The translations under genes were made by a program, and so were the position numbers. The notes beneath the pieces are model-generated. The model made no database searches, was not told the origin of the DNA, and saw only the letters and a list, made by a program, of their open reading frames with translations. Below are positions 17,171-25,806 of a DNA stretch of 60,595 nt, in pieces. Position 1 is the stretch's first letter; each line of letters opens with the position of its first letter. The DNA comes from Acidobacteriota bacterium (GTDB lineage: Bacteria > Acidobacteriota > Blastocatellia > Pyrinomonadales > Pyrinomonadaceae), in the NCBI GenBank assembly GCA_023436495.1, contig JAEZIT010000071.1, positions 1 through 60,595 on the forward strand. Reading direction: 5' to 3'.

Positions 17171-18453
17171 TGTGGAATTTGCCGCTCGTAATTATCTCTC
17201 TGATGGCATACGCGGTGTGTGCGCGGCGATCATTGTCGTTACAGACTCCGCGATACCGGCTGGCGCTATTTGCGCTCGTAAACATCTCGACACTGATCTG
17301 GCTTAGTCTATTGGCAGTTTATGACGACTGGATACAAGAGCCGATCCTAAGCCTTGGAACAGAGGCGGTGTTGCGGCATATTACGTTGATCGTATCTTAT
17401 ATACTTGTTATAACGGCCGCGTATTTTTTAATGCGCCGATTTGCAGGCCGGGAAGGGTACCTGCCTTGGATCGCGTTCTTTTTTCCGATCATTTTGCTAG
17501 TGGTTTATCGGTATTTTCCGTTTGTCTGGAAGCCCGCCGTCGAGAGGGCCGGATTTGATTCATGGATGGTTCCGGCAACAGTGATCGGCTTATCGTACAT
17601 GGCTTTCAGGCTTAGCTACCTGGTTTTGGAAGTCAGGAATCAAACTGCTGAAATGCCCACGCTCGCGGAGTATCTCGGCTTCGCGTTCTTTCTTCCGACG
17701 ATGGTGGTCGGACCGATAAGCCCGTTTAGCTATCATCAATCTTCGGTTCGATCTGCAGATCGAATGACGGCACCGATTGGGCGGGCAACGCTTAGGATCC
17801 TTGTTGGCGCGACGAAATATCTGTTTCTCGCGAATCTAATAAATCAGATTTCTTACAGCGGCCTGCTTTTGGATGGAAAGCCGCATGGCCTGTTCGATGT
17901 CGCAGTCGCAGCAGTGGCATATTATTTATACCTTTTCTGTAACTTTTCAGGATTTTGCGACATGGCGATAGGCCTTGCCGCGATTGTCGGCGTTCGTGTG
18001 AAGGAGAATTTTGACAATCCTTTTGTCGCACGAAATATTAAAGAATTTTGGAACCGTTGGCATATAACACTGTCGGAATACACTAAGGATGTCGTTTTTG
18101 GTCCTGTATCGAAAGGTGTAATTAAACTCTTCGGACCCAAATACACTAACTTAGGTATTTCAACCGGGATTCTCGCGGTATTTCTGGTTATCGGGATATG
18201 GCACGGAGTAGCGATACATTACATCGTTTTCGGCCTGATCCATGCGGCCGGCGTAATTACAAATCACTATTATACGAATTGGATGAAGAAGCGTTTGGGC
18301 AAGCAACGTTTCAAGGCTTATAACGAGAACCCGATCGTAAATTCCGTGGCTACGGTGCTGACGTTCCTGTATGTCGCTGCTTCGTTTGCTGTGTTTGCAA
18401 ATAGTTGGGATTCGCTCCGTTCGATCGCTAGTAATATCGATTTAGGTTTCTAG
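17170..18453 (+). CDS. MBOAT-family membrane acyltransferase (DltB/AlgI-like)
   Basis: A 427-residue polytopic membrane protein. Conserved MBOAT blocks are clear: NFSGFCDMAIG, the loop ENFDNPFVARNIKEFWNRWHITLS (H298 in WNRWH) and the catalytic-type histidine H345 in GIWHG. These match the DltB/AlgI class, which moves acyl groups across the membrane to cell-surface polymers. I place the start at the ATG at 17170, which overlaps the microprotein stop as TGATG and begins WNLPLVIISLMAY, a natural first membrane helix. An in-frame ATG at 17092 would add a Pro/Arg/Cys-rich stretch that is really the microprotein read in another frame. It is the last gene of the cluster. Confidence 0.9.
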   Translation: MWNLPLVIISLMAYAVCARRSLSLQTPRYRLALFALVNISTLIWLSLLAVYDDWIQEPILSLGTEAVLRHITLIVSYILVITAAYFLMRRFAGREGYLPWIAFFFPIILLVVYRYFPFVWKPAVERAGFDSWMVPATVIGLSYMAFRLSYLVLEVRNQTAEMPTLAEYLGFAFFLPTMVVGPISPFSYHQSSVRSADRMTAPIGRATLRILVGATKYLFLANLINQISYSGLLLDGKPHGLFDVAVAAVAYYLYLFCNFSGFCDMAIGLAAIVGVRVKENFDNPFVARNIKEFWNRWHITLSEYTKDVVFGPVSKGVIKLFGPKYTNLGISTGILAVFLVIGIWHGVAIHYIVFGLIHAAGVITNHYYTNWMKKRLGKQRFKAYNENPIVNSVATVLTFLYVAASFAVFANSWDSLRSIASNIDLGF

Positions 18454-18517
18454 GTTTCTGAGAATTTCTTAACCAGTTTAGTTCTGTATGTTATCCTAGG
18501 TAAACACTGCGATCGTG

Positions 18518-19615
18518 ATGCGTTTCCTCGAGGCCTTAAAACGCCGAATCCTGTTATTTCATGCTCTCGGAATACCGGTTCGCGCGGATTATCGATGGCT
18601 ATTCGTGCTCTTGTTGATGACAATAGTCACTGCGAGCAGCCTAAGTTCGGTGATCAACGATCCGGCCGTCGGTTTCGCGTTCGGCGCGTTGACGACCATT
18701 ATCTTCTTCCTTTCTATCTTTCTTCACGAGTTTGCACACGCCGTTGCCGCGCGGATGGAGGGCGTTCAGGTAACTGAAATAGTCCTGCATCCATTCGGAG
18801 GACTTGCCCGTCTGAAGCACTTGCCGGAGACTCCGCGTGCCGAGTTCCGTATCGCCATCGCAGGGCCTGTGGCCAGCTTTGCCCTAGCGATAGTATTCGC
18901 GTTACTAATGGCGGCGGCAAATACGGCCGGGGCAGATATTCTGGTACTGCTCTTGCTTACACTCGCCGTGGGGAACTTTCTCGTAGCAGTATTCAATTTA
19001 TTTCCGGGTTATCCGCTCGACGGCGGCCGCGTCCTTCGCGCATATTTATGGAAGAGCGGTCGCGACCTAAATGAAGCCACGGTCTTGACAGGCCGCTGTG
19101 GTCAGGTGATCGCGGTCGCTATGATCGCTATTGGATTGATCCTCGCAATAGCAAGGGCGGATTTCTTTACAGGTTTCTGGACGATCCTGGTTGGTCTATT
19201 TCTTTACGATGCCGCTAAGGGAATCATTCAAGAAGTACGAGGGCTCGAACGTGTCCGCGTCGAAGAAGTGATGAAGCTGCCGATCGCCCTTGAGCCCGAC
19301 ACGAATCTGCTTAATTTTATTGACAATATCCTACCGCTGCATCATTCCGCGGTTTTTCCGGTGGCAAGAGATAAAAAGCTCTTCGGGATGCTGATGTTAG
19401 AGGACATGAAGCGCATTCCCCGGGGCGAATGGCATACTGTGACGGTGAAGGAGATAATGCGGCCGGTGACGGCCGGACAATTTGTCGATCCATTCACATC
19501 ACTTTCCGAGGCGCGTGAATTGATGCACTCGAACGGAATCGGCGCCGTTGGCGTCCTCGATGGAAACGGAAACCTGGTGGGCTTCATCGGAGGGCGCAGC
19601 AGAAGTAAGAAATAG
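18518..19615 (+). CDS. Site-2-type zinc metalloprotease (M50) with CBS pair
   Basis: A 365-residue polytopic protease of the SpoIVFB-like group that cleaves substrates within the membrane. The zinc-binding HEFAH motif is at residues 70-74, and the third ligand D168 is in FPGYPLDGGRV. Hydrophobic segments surround both motifs. Two C-terminal CBS motifs (about 245-365; VEEVMKLPIAL and VKEIMRPVTAG) probably sense nucleotides. An upstream GTG codon directly precedes the ATG at 18518; either could start translation. It follows the MBOAT gene by 64 bp on the same strand. The substrate is unknown. Its position next to cdaA could suggest envelope-stress or nucleotide signalling, but this is speculative. 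Confidence 0.92.
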   Translation: MRFLEALKRRILLFHALGIPVRADYRWLFVLLLMTIVTASSLSSVINDPAVGFAFGALTTIIFFLSIFLHEFAHAVAARMEGVQVTEIVLHPFGGLARLKHLPETPRAEFRIAIAGPVASFALAIVFALLMAAANTAGADILVLLLLTLAVGNFLVAVFNLFPGYPLDGGRVLRAYLWKSGRDLNEATVLTGRCGQVIAVAMIAIGLILAIARADFFTGFWTILVGLFLYDAAKGIIQEVRGLERVRVEEVMKLPIALEPDTNLLNFIDNILPLHHSAVFPVARDKKLFGMLMLEDMKRIPRGEWHTVTVKEIMRPVTAGQFVDPFTSLSEARELMHSNGIGAVGVLDGNGNLVGFIGGRSRSKK

Positions 19616-19849
19616 TTGGCAACATCCGCATGGAATGTGGATGCATCTAATCATCGGGACATACTCTAAAAAGAGAATCGCGGTCCTCTTAAATCTCCCC
19701 TAAAATTCTAGTTCCCGGATGACGTAAGTCGTTTCGGCGAACGCTCGTTGTGTTATTCTAAGAAGCGGCGCCGTATCGTTATACTTGCGAGAAATTCGCG
19801 ATGGGCCACGGTTTAACATCCGCCATTCTTGATGCAGATAGGTGACTAC

Positions 19850-20671
19850 ATGCCGAACGTGAGCACACTGCGGAATGTCCTGGACATTGCGTTGGTGTTC
19901 ATTATTGTCTACGTAGTACTGAAACTGCTGCGTGGGACGCGTGCCGTACCGACGGTGGTTGGCATGGTCCTGCTCGCGCTTCTATATTGGCTCGCGGTTG
20001 CACAGGAGCTTGCAACCCTAGAATTCGTCCTTCGGTCAGCGGTCCTGTACATCGGTGTTGCGATCATCGTCCTGTTCCAGTCGGAGATCCGACAGGCGCT
20101 TATGTATTTCGCGAACCGTCTGCGGTTCCCGATACTTCGGCGTCAGCGGAGCCAGTTTGGCGGAAGCGTTTACGACGAGATAGTGCTTGCGGCGACGACA
20201 CTGGCTTCCGAAAAGATAGGCGCACTTATCGTCATCGAGCGCAACGTTGGCCTGCGTAACTTCATTGATGCCGGCGTACAGCTTGATGCAAAGCTAAGCT
20301 ACGACCTATTGGTCACGATTTTCAATCCGGCAACGCCGCTTCATGACGGTGCGGCGATCGTACAGAACGAGCGATTGGCAGCAGCGTCCGTTTTTTTGCC
20401 GTTGACGAAAAATCCGAGTATTTCGCGCGAGCTCGGCACCAGACACAGGGCAGCGATCGGCATAACGGAAGGTACGGATGCCATATCGATCGTGGTTTCC
20501 GAAGAAACCGGCCTGATCACCTACGTCGAGAACGGACAGGTGAAGCGCAATCTAGATACCAACCAGTTACGCAAGCTACTGCTATCCGCTATGGAACTGC
20601 CGGCAGTTGGCCGGCAACGCGAAGACGCTAAAGCAATGAAGGAAACTGAGACGGAGATAACCGTCGGATAA
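19850..20671 (+). CDS. cdaA: Diadenylate cyclase CdaA
   Basis: Membrane-bound DAC-domain enzyme that makes c-di-AMP from two ATP. Three N-terminal membrane helices (about residues 8-75) precede the catalytic domain. The active-site motifs are intact: LHDGAAIV with the D-G-A motif beginning at D166, and the R-H-R motif at 198-200 in LGTRHRAAIG. SEIRQAL after the last helix is typical. I chose the ATG at 19850 because AGGTGA lies just upstream; ATG 19832 is an alternative. It is followed after 7 bp by the cdaR gene, as in the common cdaA-cdaR operon, though no glmM follows. Confidence 0.96.
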   Translation: MPNVSTLRNVLDIALVFIIVYVVLKLLRGTRAVPTVVGMVLLALLYWLAVAQELATLEFVLRSAVLYIGVAIIVLFQSEIRQALMYFANRLRFPILRRQRSQFGGSVYDEIVLAATTLASEKIGALIVIERNVGLRNFIDAGVQLDAKLSYDLLVTIFNPATPLHDGAAIVQNERLAAASVFLPLTKNPSISRELGTRHRAAIGITEGTDAISIVVSEETGLITYVENGQVKRNLDTNQLRKLLLSAMELPAVGRQREDAKAMKETETEITVG

Positions 20672-20678
20672 AAATTTG

Positions 20679-21611
20679 ATGTTTTTCGGAGGCGAAAAAG
20701 ATACACCCGGCGAACCGCTGCCGATTTCGGCACGTCACATCCTGAGGAAGATATTCCTCGAGGATTGGGTGATGAAGCTGATCGCGCTGGTGATCACCCT
20801 CGCGCTTTGGCTCGGCGTTACGGGTCTCAGCACGCCCACGACAACCCGCTTGAGCGGGATTCCATTGACGCTTAGATTTCCGAATAACATGGAGATCACC
20901 AATTCGCCTACTCAGGAGGTCGACATAGTGATCACCGGCGACCGGCGACGGGTGGCCCAGTTAAATAAGGGCGACCTCGTGGTCTCGGTCGATCTGACTG
21001 ATATTCAGCCCGGTGATCGGTTCGTGCAGCTTTCGCCAGAGAACGTGGCGATCGCATTGCCGACCGGGATTAAGCTGGACGAGATCCAGCCGAACAAGAT
21101 CGCCGTCAAGCTCGAGCCCGTCGAGGAAAAGGAAGTGCCCGTACAGATCGAAACGACCGGCGAAGTTGCCGATGGCTATGAGATCTATTCCGAACAGGTC
21201 AATCCGCCGAAGGTGCGGGTTCGCGGCCCCGCAGGCTTCATTCGCGCCCTGACGTATGTAACCGCCGATCCGATCGATTTGGAAGGCCGTAACACCGGAT
21301 TTACTGCTCAACAGATCCCGGTCAATATTTCAAATCCAAAGGCAACGATACTGGATACAGTAGTGGACGTAACGTTTACCATCGGCGAGAAGCGGATCGA
21401 ACGCCTCTATCTTGTTCCGATCGCCGGAGAAGCCGAGAATAGACGTGCGACGGTTGTCCTGTTCGGCGGACGGTCACGGTTTGAGGGCATCAAACCGACC
21501 GACATGCGCGTGGATATTTTGCGAAACGAAGCGGGAGAACCGGTGCCGCAGCTCATTCTTCCTGCTGAGCTTCAAGGAAATGTTGAGGTCCGTCAGATCA
21601 AGATCGAATAG
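20679..21611 (+). CDS. cdaR: YbbR-domain regulator of CdaA
   Basis: A 310-residue membrane-anchored protein with one N-terminal helix (MKLIALVITLALWLGV, about residues 28-45) and an extracytoplasmic region of at least three YbbR-like beta repeats (LSGIPLTLRFP; DEIQPNKIAVKLEPVEEKEVPV; PPKVRVRGPAGF). YbbR/CdaR proteins bind and modulate CdaA. The start is the ATG at 20679; a TTG directly precedes it. It is coupled to cdaA (7-bp gap). Its 3' end overlaps the convergent esterase gene by 14 bp. Confidence 0.93.
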   Translation: MFFGGEKDTPGEPLPISARHILRKIFLEDWVMKLIALVITLALWLGVTGLSTPTTTRLSGIPLTLRFPNNMEITNSPTQEVDIVITGDRRRVAQLNKGDLVVSVDLTDIQPGDRFVQLSPENVAIALPTGIKLDEIQPNKIAVKLEPVEEKEVPVQIETTGEVADGYEIYSEQVNPPKVRVRGPAGFIRALTYVTADPIDLEGRNTGFTAQQIPVNISNPKATILDTVVDVTFTIGEKRIERLYLVPIAGEAENRRATVVLFGGRSRFEGIKPTDMRVDILRNEAGEPVPQLILPAELQGNVEVRQIKIE

Positions 21612-22293
21612 AAGCGGCGTCAGCGAGGAATTTTCTAATTTTGTGCCGCATTTCATCAGTGATCTCATGTGGGGCATTAAACCGTTTTGCTCTGAAATTC
21701 GGAAATATTTGCCGCAACCTGCCTTCAAATTCCTCGAACTTCTCTATCGGATAGAATTCGTCGTCGTCACCATATAGGTAAAGCGCCTGGGCCTGGGTCG
21801 TTCGGTATTTCGGGTTGGTTTCTATATCGCCCGGTATTCCGCCCGATATACCGATTATTCCGCGAAGAGCTTCAGGATATGTAAGTGCAAATCTGAAATT
21901 TAACGCGCATGCCTGCGAAAACCCCAATAGATATACTCGTTCGGGATCGATCAGGCCTTCATCTGCATGTCGTTCGATCACGTCGAGGAGGAACTTGTGA
22001 TGGAGAGCCACGCTTTCATCCGATCGATGTCCCGTCAGCCACCCGAACCCTACACGATAGCCGTCGTCCGCCTTTCGAAAATGCTGATACGGCCCTTGTA
22101 CCGAAGCGATAACAAAAGATTCCGGAGCCACCGCGAGGGCCTCACGCATCATGTACCTCTTGTGAGCACCGTATCCGTGTACCGAGATCAGAAGCGCCGC
22201 CGGCCGGGAGACATTTTCGCCAACATATAGATCATAATAAAGGTTGATCTGCGCTGAAATCGTGAGGTCGTCCTGAATAATATCGCCATTCAT
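21598..22293 (-). CDS. Alpha/beta-hydrolase (phospholipase/carboxylesterase type)
   Basis: A 231-residue cytoplasmic serine hydrolase. The catalytic triad is readable: Ser in GFSQACAL, Asp in YGDDDEFYP and His in NAPHEI near the C-terminus. SVHGYGAHK provides the oxyanion-hole strand. The arrangement matches small carboxylesterases and phospholipase/esterase-type proteins, and the substrate is unknown. It is transcribed alone, converging with cdaR with a 14-bp overlap of coding ends. Confidence 0.85.
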   Translation of the reverse strand: MNGDIIQDDLTISAQINLYYDLYVGENVSRPAALLISVHGYGAHKRYMMREALAVAPESFVIASVQGPYQHFRKADDGYRVGFGWLTGHRSDESVALHHKFLLDVIERHADEGLIDPERVYLLGFSQACALNFRFALTYPEALRGIIGISGGIPGDIETNPKYRTTQAQALYLYGDDDEFYPIEKFEEFEGRLRQIFPNFRAKRFNAPHEITDEMRHKIRKFLADAASIRS

Positions 22294-22376
22294 AAAGACC
22301 TTAATTCAATCAAATAAGTAACGGTTAGACAAGCCTCTTGCAAAAGCATTATTCTTCTTGCGGTTGCCGATTTTGT

Positions 22377-23915
22377 ATGACCCGCTCTTATCAATGGTTA
22401 GACAGCATTGCCGAAACGGATCTTAGCGACCGGCGTATCACGTGGTTGGAACGCACGGCGTTTGCTTTTCTGATCCTCACGGCGGTGTCGGCCCCGCACT
22501 CGATCGCCGCTACGCAAACCGCATGGCTGATCGGCATGGCGGCCTGGTTGGTTCGGCTTTTCCTGAAGCCGCGTCCATCGCTTCGAACCGGTGCGTTGGA
22601 CATTGCTCTTTGGGGATTTTTTGTATGGTCAGCCGTTACGTCGGTATTCTCATACGACCCGGCGACCTCTATCGATAAGCTTCGCGGGACCGCCCTGTTC
22701 CTTCTTTTTTACTTTGCCTATCACACATTGAAGAACATCCGTGCTGTTTGGCTGATAGCATTCGTCCTGATCGGATCATGCATGATCAACGTCCTTTGGA
22801 CCCCGATCCAGCGCTTGATCGGCCGCGGTGTCGAGATCCACGGCGTCGCTCCTGACGGCCCGCTCGGGAAAGCCCTGCTGAAGGACGGCGATACGCTGTT
22901 GGCAGTCAATGGGAGAAAGGTCAGGACGCCCGAAGAGGTTCTGGAGGCGATGGAGGCAGGCGAAGTCTCGAAGATCCGCTTTTACAGGCCCGATTTTGAA
23001 TTCACCGTTGAAGCAAAACGCCTGGATCTGCTTGCCACTGGGACCCCAATCGATCGTCTCGGGTTTCAAAGCTGGAAAAAGAGCCGCAATTGGCGTTCGA
23101 GCGGATTTTACGGTCATTACACAACCTACGCCGAAGTGCTGCAGCTGATCGCATCGCTCGTTTTCGGCCTGTTCGTTGCGGCTATTCTACGACCCGGGCC
23201 ATGGGGTAGAATGCCTGCGGCTATCCTTGCAATCTGCCTTGCGGCGATGATGCTGGCGCTGCTGATGACTGTTACACGGGCATCACAATTGGCATTCCTG
23301 ATCTCGGCGTTCGTGATGGTTCTTATAGGGGCTCCGCGAAAATGGATGCTTCTGCTGCTAGTGGTAATGGTGCCGGTTGGAATCGCCGGCTTGATTTTCC
23401 TTCAGCAAAGCCGCGATGTTGGATTCTTCGATTCGTCTGATGAATCGATCCGTTGGCGGCAGACCGTCTGGCGCGAGGGCTATGGGCTTTGGACCGAAAG
23501 CCCGCGAAACTTTGTTCTCGGCGTCGGTATGGATTCGATCAAGAAATACGCCGCCGAATGGCACCTGTTCGACGACGGCCGGCTGCCTATGGGCCATTTT
23601 CATTCAACACCGCTGAATCTATTGGTCGAAAGAGGCCTACCGGCGCTTATCTTGTGGCTGACGGTTCTTGCGATCTACGCAAGGTCACTTTGGCTAGGTA
23701 TTCGGTCGGCGCCTGCGGACTGGCAAAGCCTCGGGATATTGCTCGGCTGCCTCGGCGGGCTCGCCGGCTTCTTCGTGAGCGGACTGGTGCATTACAACCT
23801 GGGCGATCAGGAAGTAGCGATGGTCTTTTTCTTGCTTATGGCTCTTGGTGTCCGGATCTCAGGATCGACATTCAATGATTCACTCGATACGTCACGAACA
23901 CACAGCCGTTCGTAA
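22377..23915 (+). CDS. O-antigen ligase-like membrane protein with inserted PDZ domain
   Basis: A 512-residue polytopic protein. Many hydrophobic helices flank a soluble insert. The Wzy_C/WaaL-type periplasmic loop is recognisable in the C-terminal half: WRQTVWREGYGLW, GVGMDSIKKYA and GHFHSTPLNLLVERGLPALI (the conserved H.....L.E.G block). Between membrane helices near residues 150-220 there is a PDZ-like segment (IHGVAPDGPLGKAL, LKDGDTLLAVNGRKV, TPEEVLEAM). I chose ATG 22377; a TTG thirteen codons upstream would add a Cys-rich stretch. Family members join or polymerise glycans on undecaprenyl carriers at the outer face of the inner membrane. The PDZ insert could bind a C-terminal tail of a partner. 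It ends 44 bp inside the convergent reductase gene. Confidence 0.82.
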   Translation: MTRSYQWLDSIAETDLSDRRITWLERTAFAFLILTAVSAPHSIAATQTAWLIGMAAWLVRLFLKPRPSLRTGALDIALWGFFVWSAVTSVFSYDPATSIDKLRGTALFLLFYFAYHTLKNIRAVWLIAFVLIGSCMINVLWTPIQRLIGRGVEIHGVAPDGPLGKALLKDGDTLLAVNGRKVRTPEEVLEAMEAGEVSKIRFYRPDFEFTVEAKRLDLLATGTPIDRLGFQSWKKSRNWRSSGFYGHYTTYAEVLQLIASLVFGLFVAAILRPGPWGRMPAAILAICLAAMMLALLMTVTRASQLAFLISAFVMVLIGAPRKWMLLLLVVMVPVGIAGLIFLQQSRDVGFFDSSDESIRWRQTVWREGYGLWTESPRNFVLGVGMDSIKKYAAEWHLFDDGRLPMGHFHSTPLNLLVERGLPALILWLTVLAIYARSLWLGIRSAPADWQSLGILLGCLGGLAGFFVSGLVHYNLGDQEVAMVFFLLMALGVRISGSTFNDSLDTSRTHSRS

Positions 23916-24411
23916 ATGCCATGCATGTCACTAACTCCAGATCTATCTGACGCTCCATTCCATGAAAAAGCGGTATCCCCGACCCAAGCAGGACGGGATG
24001 TACGTTTAGCCCGATCTCGTCGATGACGCCTGCTTCAAGGAGGGATCGGCCCAGCTCGCCGCCGCCCATTATACAGATCTCCTTGCCGTCCTGCTGTTTC
24101 AAGTTCTTCACAAATTCGCCTGGATTTTCGCTAATGATCTCCACCTCACCGGTTTTCCCCGGTTTAAGCGTTCTTGAAAAGACGTAGGTTTTGATATTTC
24201 CGTAGGGGCTCTTTGTTCCTTTGTCCGGAGACTCGCCGCCTATCGCCACTTCATAGGTCTTCCGTCCCATCACTATGGTGTCGATCTTCGCCCAGTACTC
24301 CTTCATAACCTTTCCGGCCTCGTCGCACCACATTAGCCAATCGACAGCGTCGTCCGACCGCGCAATAAAATTGTCGAGGCTGCAAGCTCCACCGAATGTT
24401 ACTTTTCGCAT
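23872..24411 (-). CDS. Dihydrofolate reductase-family (RibD C-terminal-like) protein
   Basis: A 179-residue protein of the YyaP/YwjB-type reductase group, not the essential folate enzyme. The strand-1 block VTFGGACSLDNFIA, D-T-I-V-M-G-R-K-T-Y-E near residue 50, and CIMGGGELGRSLLEAGVIDEI with VHPVLLGSGIPLF near the C-terminus match the NADPH-binding fold shared by RibD and DHFR. The ATG at 24411 has an AGGAG ribosome site about 8 bp upstream. The substrate is unknown. The gene stands alone, and its 3' end overlaps the O-antigen-ligase-like gene by 44 bp. Confidence 0.88.
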   Translation of the reverse strand: MRKVTFGGACSLDNFIARSDDAVDWLMWCDEAGKVMKEYWAKIDTIVMGRKTYEVAIGGESPDKGTKSPYGNIKTYVFSRTLKPGKTGEVEIISENPGEFVKNLKQQDGKEICIMGGGELGRSLLEAGVIDEIGLNVHPVLLGSGIPLFHGMERQIDLELVTCMAFTNGCVFVTYRVNH

Positions 24412-24658
24412 AGCAATTTCTCCTGGGATCGGGCTTTGGCTTCCGTCACTAATGAGACCTCTCCGGCATCAGGAGTCGTGCACTTACGGCGCGGGAAGCT
24501 GATAGGGATTGTAATTCGGAAGCAGTAGATAGTAAATAAGCTTTTACCGTTCTCTAAACCGGATGGCTGAAAGTCAACGAATATGGATCATTGACGGTGC
24601 AGGGCCAAGGCGAAGCGGGAGCTAGGGAGAAGCGAGGCTTTCCCCGCTATCAGCATTG

Positions 24659-25561
24659 CTATTCCACAGCAGCGGCCTGATCAAGGCCAGCAGCGGCCAT
24701 AAGGTTTGGCGAGAACGTCGGTTCGCTGTGGTCGAATATTTCATCCAGCTCTTTCTCGACGTTGCCATGCCCTTTCGGAATCCGCTTGATGATCGGTTCG
24801 AAGTTATGAAAATCGTAGAGCTGTGCATCAAGCAGGTGCGAACCCGTGACGTTCGAAAGTGCAGTCATGATCGAGCTGCGAATAAACGGGACCTCCTTTT
24901 CGAGGTCATTGACGAGGCGCTTGACACGCGCGCGCTTCAGGTTCGGCTGCGACCCGCACAAGTTACAGGGGATGATCGGGAATTTCCTTTCCTCGGCGTA
25001 CGCCGCAATGTCCTTCTCCTGGCAATAAGCAAGCGGGCGAATGACCGTGTTTGTGCCCGCGTCAGAACGCAGGATGGGCGGCATCGCCTTTAACTGCCCG
25101 ACAAAGAATAGGTTGAGCAGGAACGTAGCGATGATGTCGTCGGCATGGTGACCGAGAGCGATCTTCGTACAGCCCTCTTCGATAGCGGTCGAATACAGAA
25201 TGCCCCGGCGAAGACGTGAACATAGCGAACAAAAGGTCTTTCCTTCAGGAATGTGGGCTTTGACGACAGTATATGTGTCCTCTTCGACAATACGGTATTT
25301 GACGCCGACGCTTTCGAGGTAAGTGGGCAGAACATCTTCCGGAAAGCCGGGCTGCTTTTGATCGAGATTTACGGCAAGGATATCAAATTCGACCGGAGCG
25401 CGGCGCTTTACGTCCAACAACAGGTCGAGCAGCGTATAGCTGTCCTTTCCGCCGGAAAGGCATACCATTATCTTGTCGCCGTTTTGGATCATTCCAAAGT
25501 CAGCGATGGCTTTTCCAACCTTTTTCAGCAGCTTAGTTTTGGTTTTGCTCTCTACAAACAA
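24659..25561 (-). CDS. ttcA: tRNA 2-thiocytidine biosynthesis protein TtcA
   Basis: A 300-residue ATP-dependent tRNA thiolase that makes s2C32. It has the PP-loop SGGKDS in VCLSGGKDSYTLLDLLL, then paired CxxC motifs CSLC and CNLC that bind the Fe-S cluster, with LGHHADD between them. The start is a TTG at 25561, because an in-frame stop lies just upstream and the conserved KTKTKLLKKVGKAI helix begins right after it; GGAGG sits 12 bp before. The C-terminal tail of about 40 residues beyond the usual core is acidic and Gly/Ala-rich. Sulfur would come from a cysteine desulfurase such as the one at 9583-10734. Confidence 0.95.
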   Translation of the reverse strand: MFVESKTKTKLLKKVGKAIADFGMIQNGDKIMVCLSGGKDSYTLLDLLLDVKRRAPVEFDILAVNLDQKQPGFPEDVLPTYLESVGVKYRIVEEDTYTVVKAHIPEGKTFCSLCSRLRRGILYSTAIEEGCTKIALGHHADDIIATFLLNLFFVGQLKAMPPILRSDAGTNTVIRPLAYCQEKDIAAYAEERKFPIIPCNLCGSQPNLKRARVKRLVNDLEKEVPFIRSSIMTALSNVTGSHLLDAQLYDFHNFEPIIKRIPKGHGNVEKELDEIFDHSEPTFSPNLMAAAGLDQAAAVE

Positions 25562-25806
25562 CTTACGAGACTACCTCCGAAACCTAAAATTGTGCCATTT
25601 TATGAGGGAATTAACAACCCCGAAAAAAGGACTAGACAGCACGGTGAGAAGTTTCTATTATTAAACTGCGTTGAAATTTCGACACTAGACATTCCCTGAA
25701 AGACAGCCAACAGCAATTTTCCCGGCCGTTCTGCCGTTTAGATGTTTTCCCCTTAGTGTCTTCGCGACATACAGGATAAAAAAATACAGCGAGGTTTGCA
25801 GAATTT

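Noticed and set aside
19623..19643. Hairpin CATCCGCAT-GGA-ATGTGGATG after the M50 protease gene as a terminator
   Set aside because: It contains a G-U pair and has no T-run. It might be a weak terminator but is not convincing.
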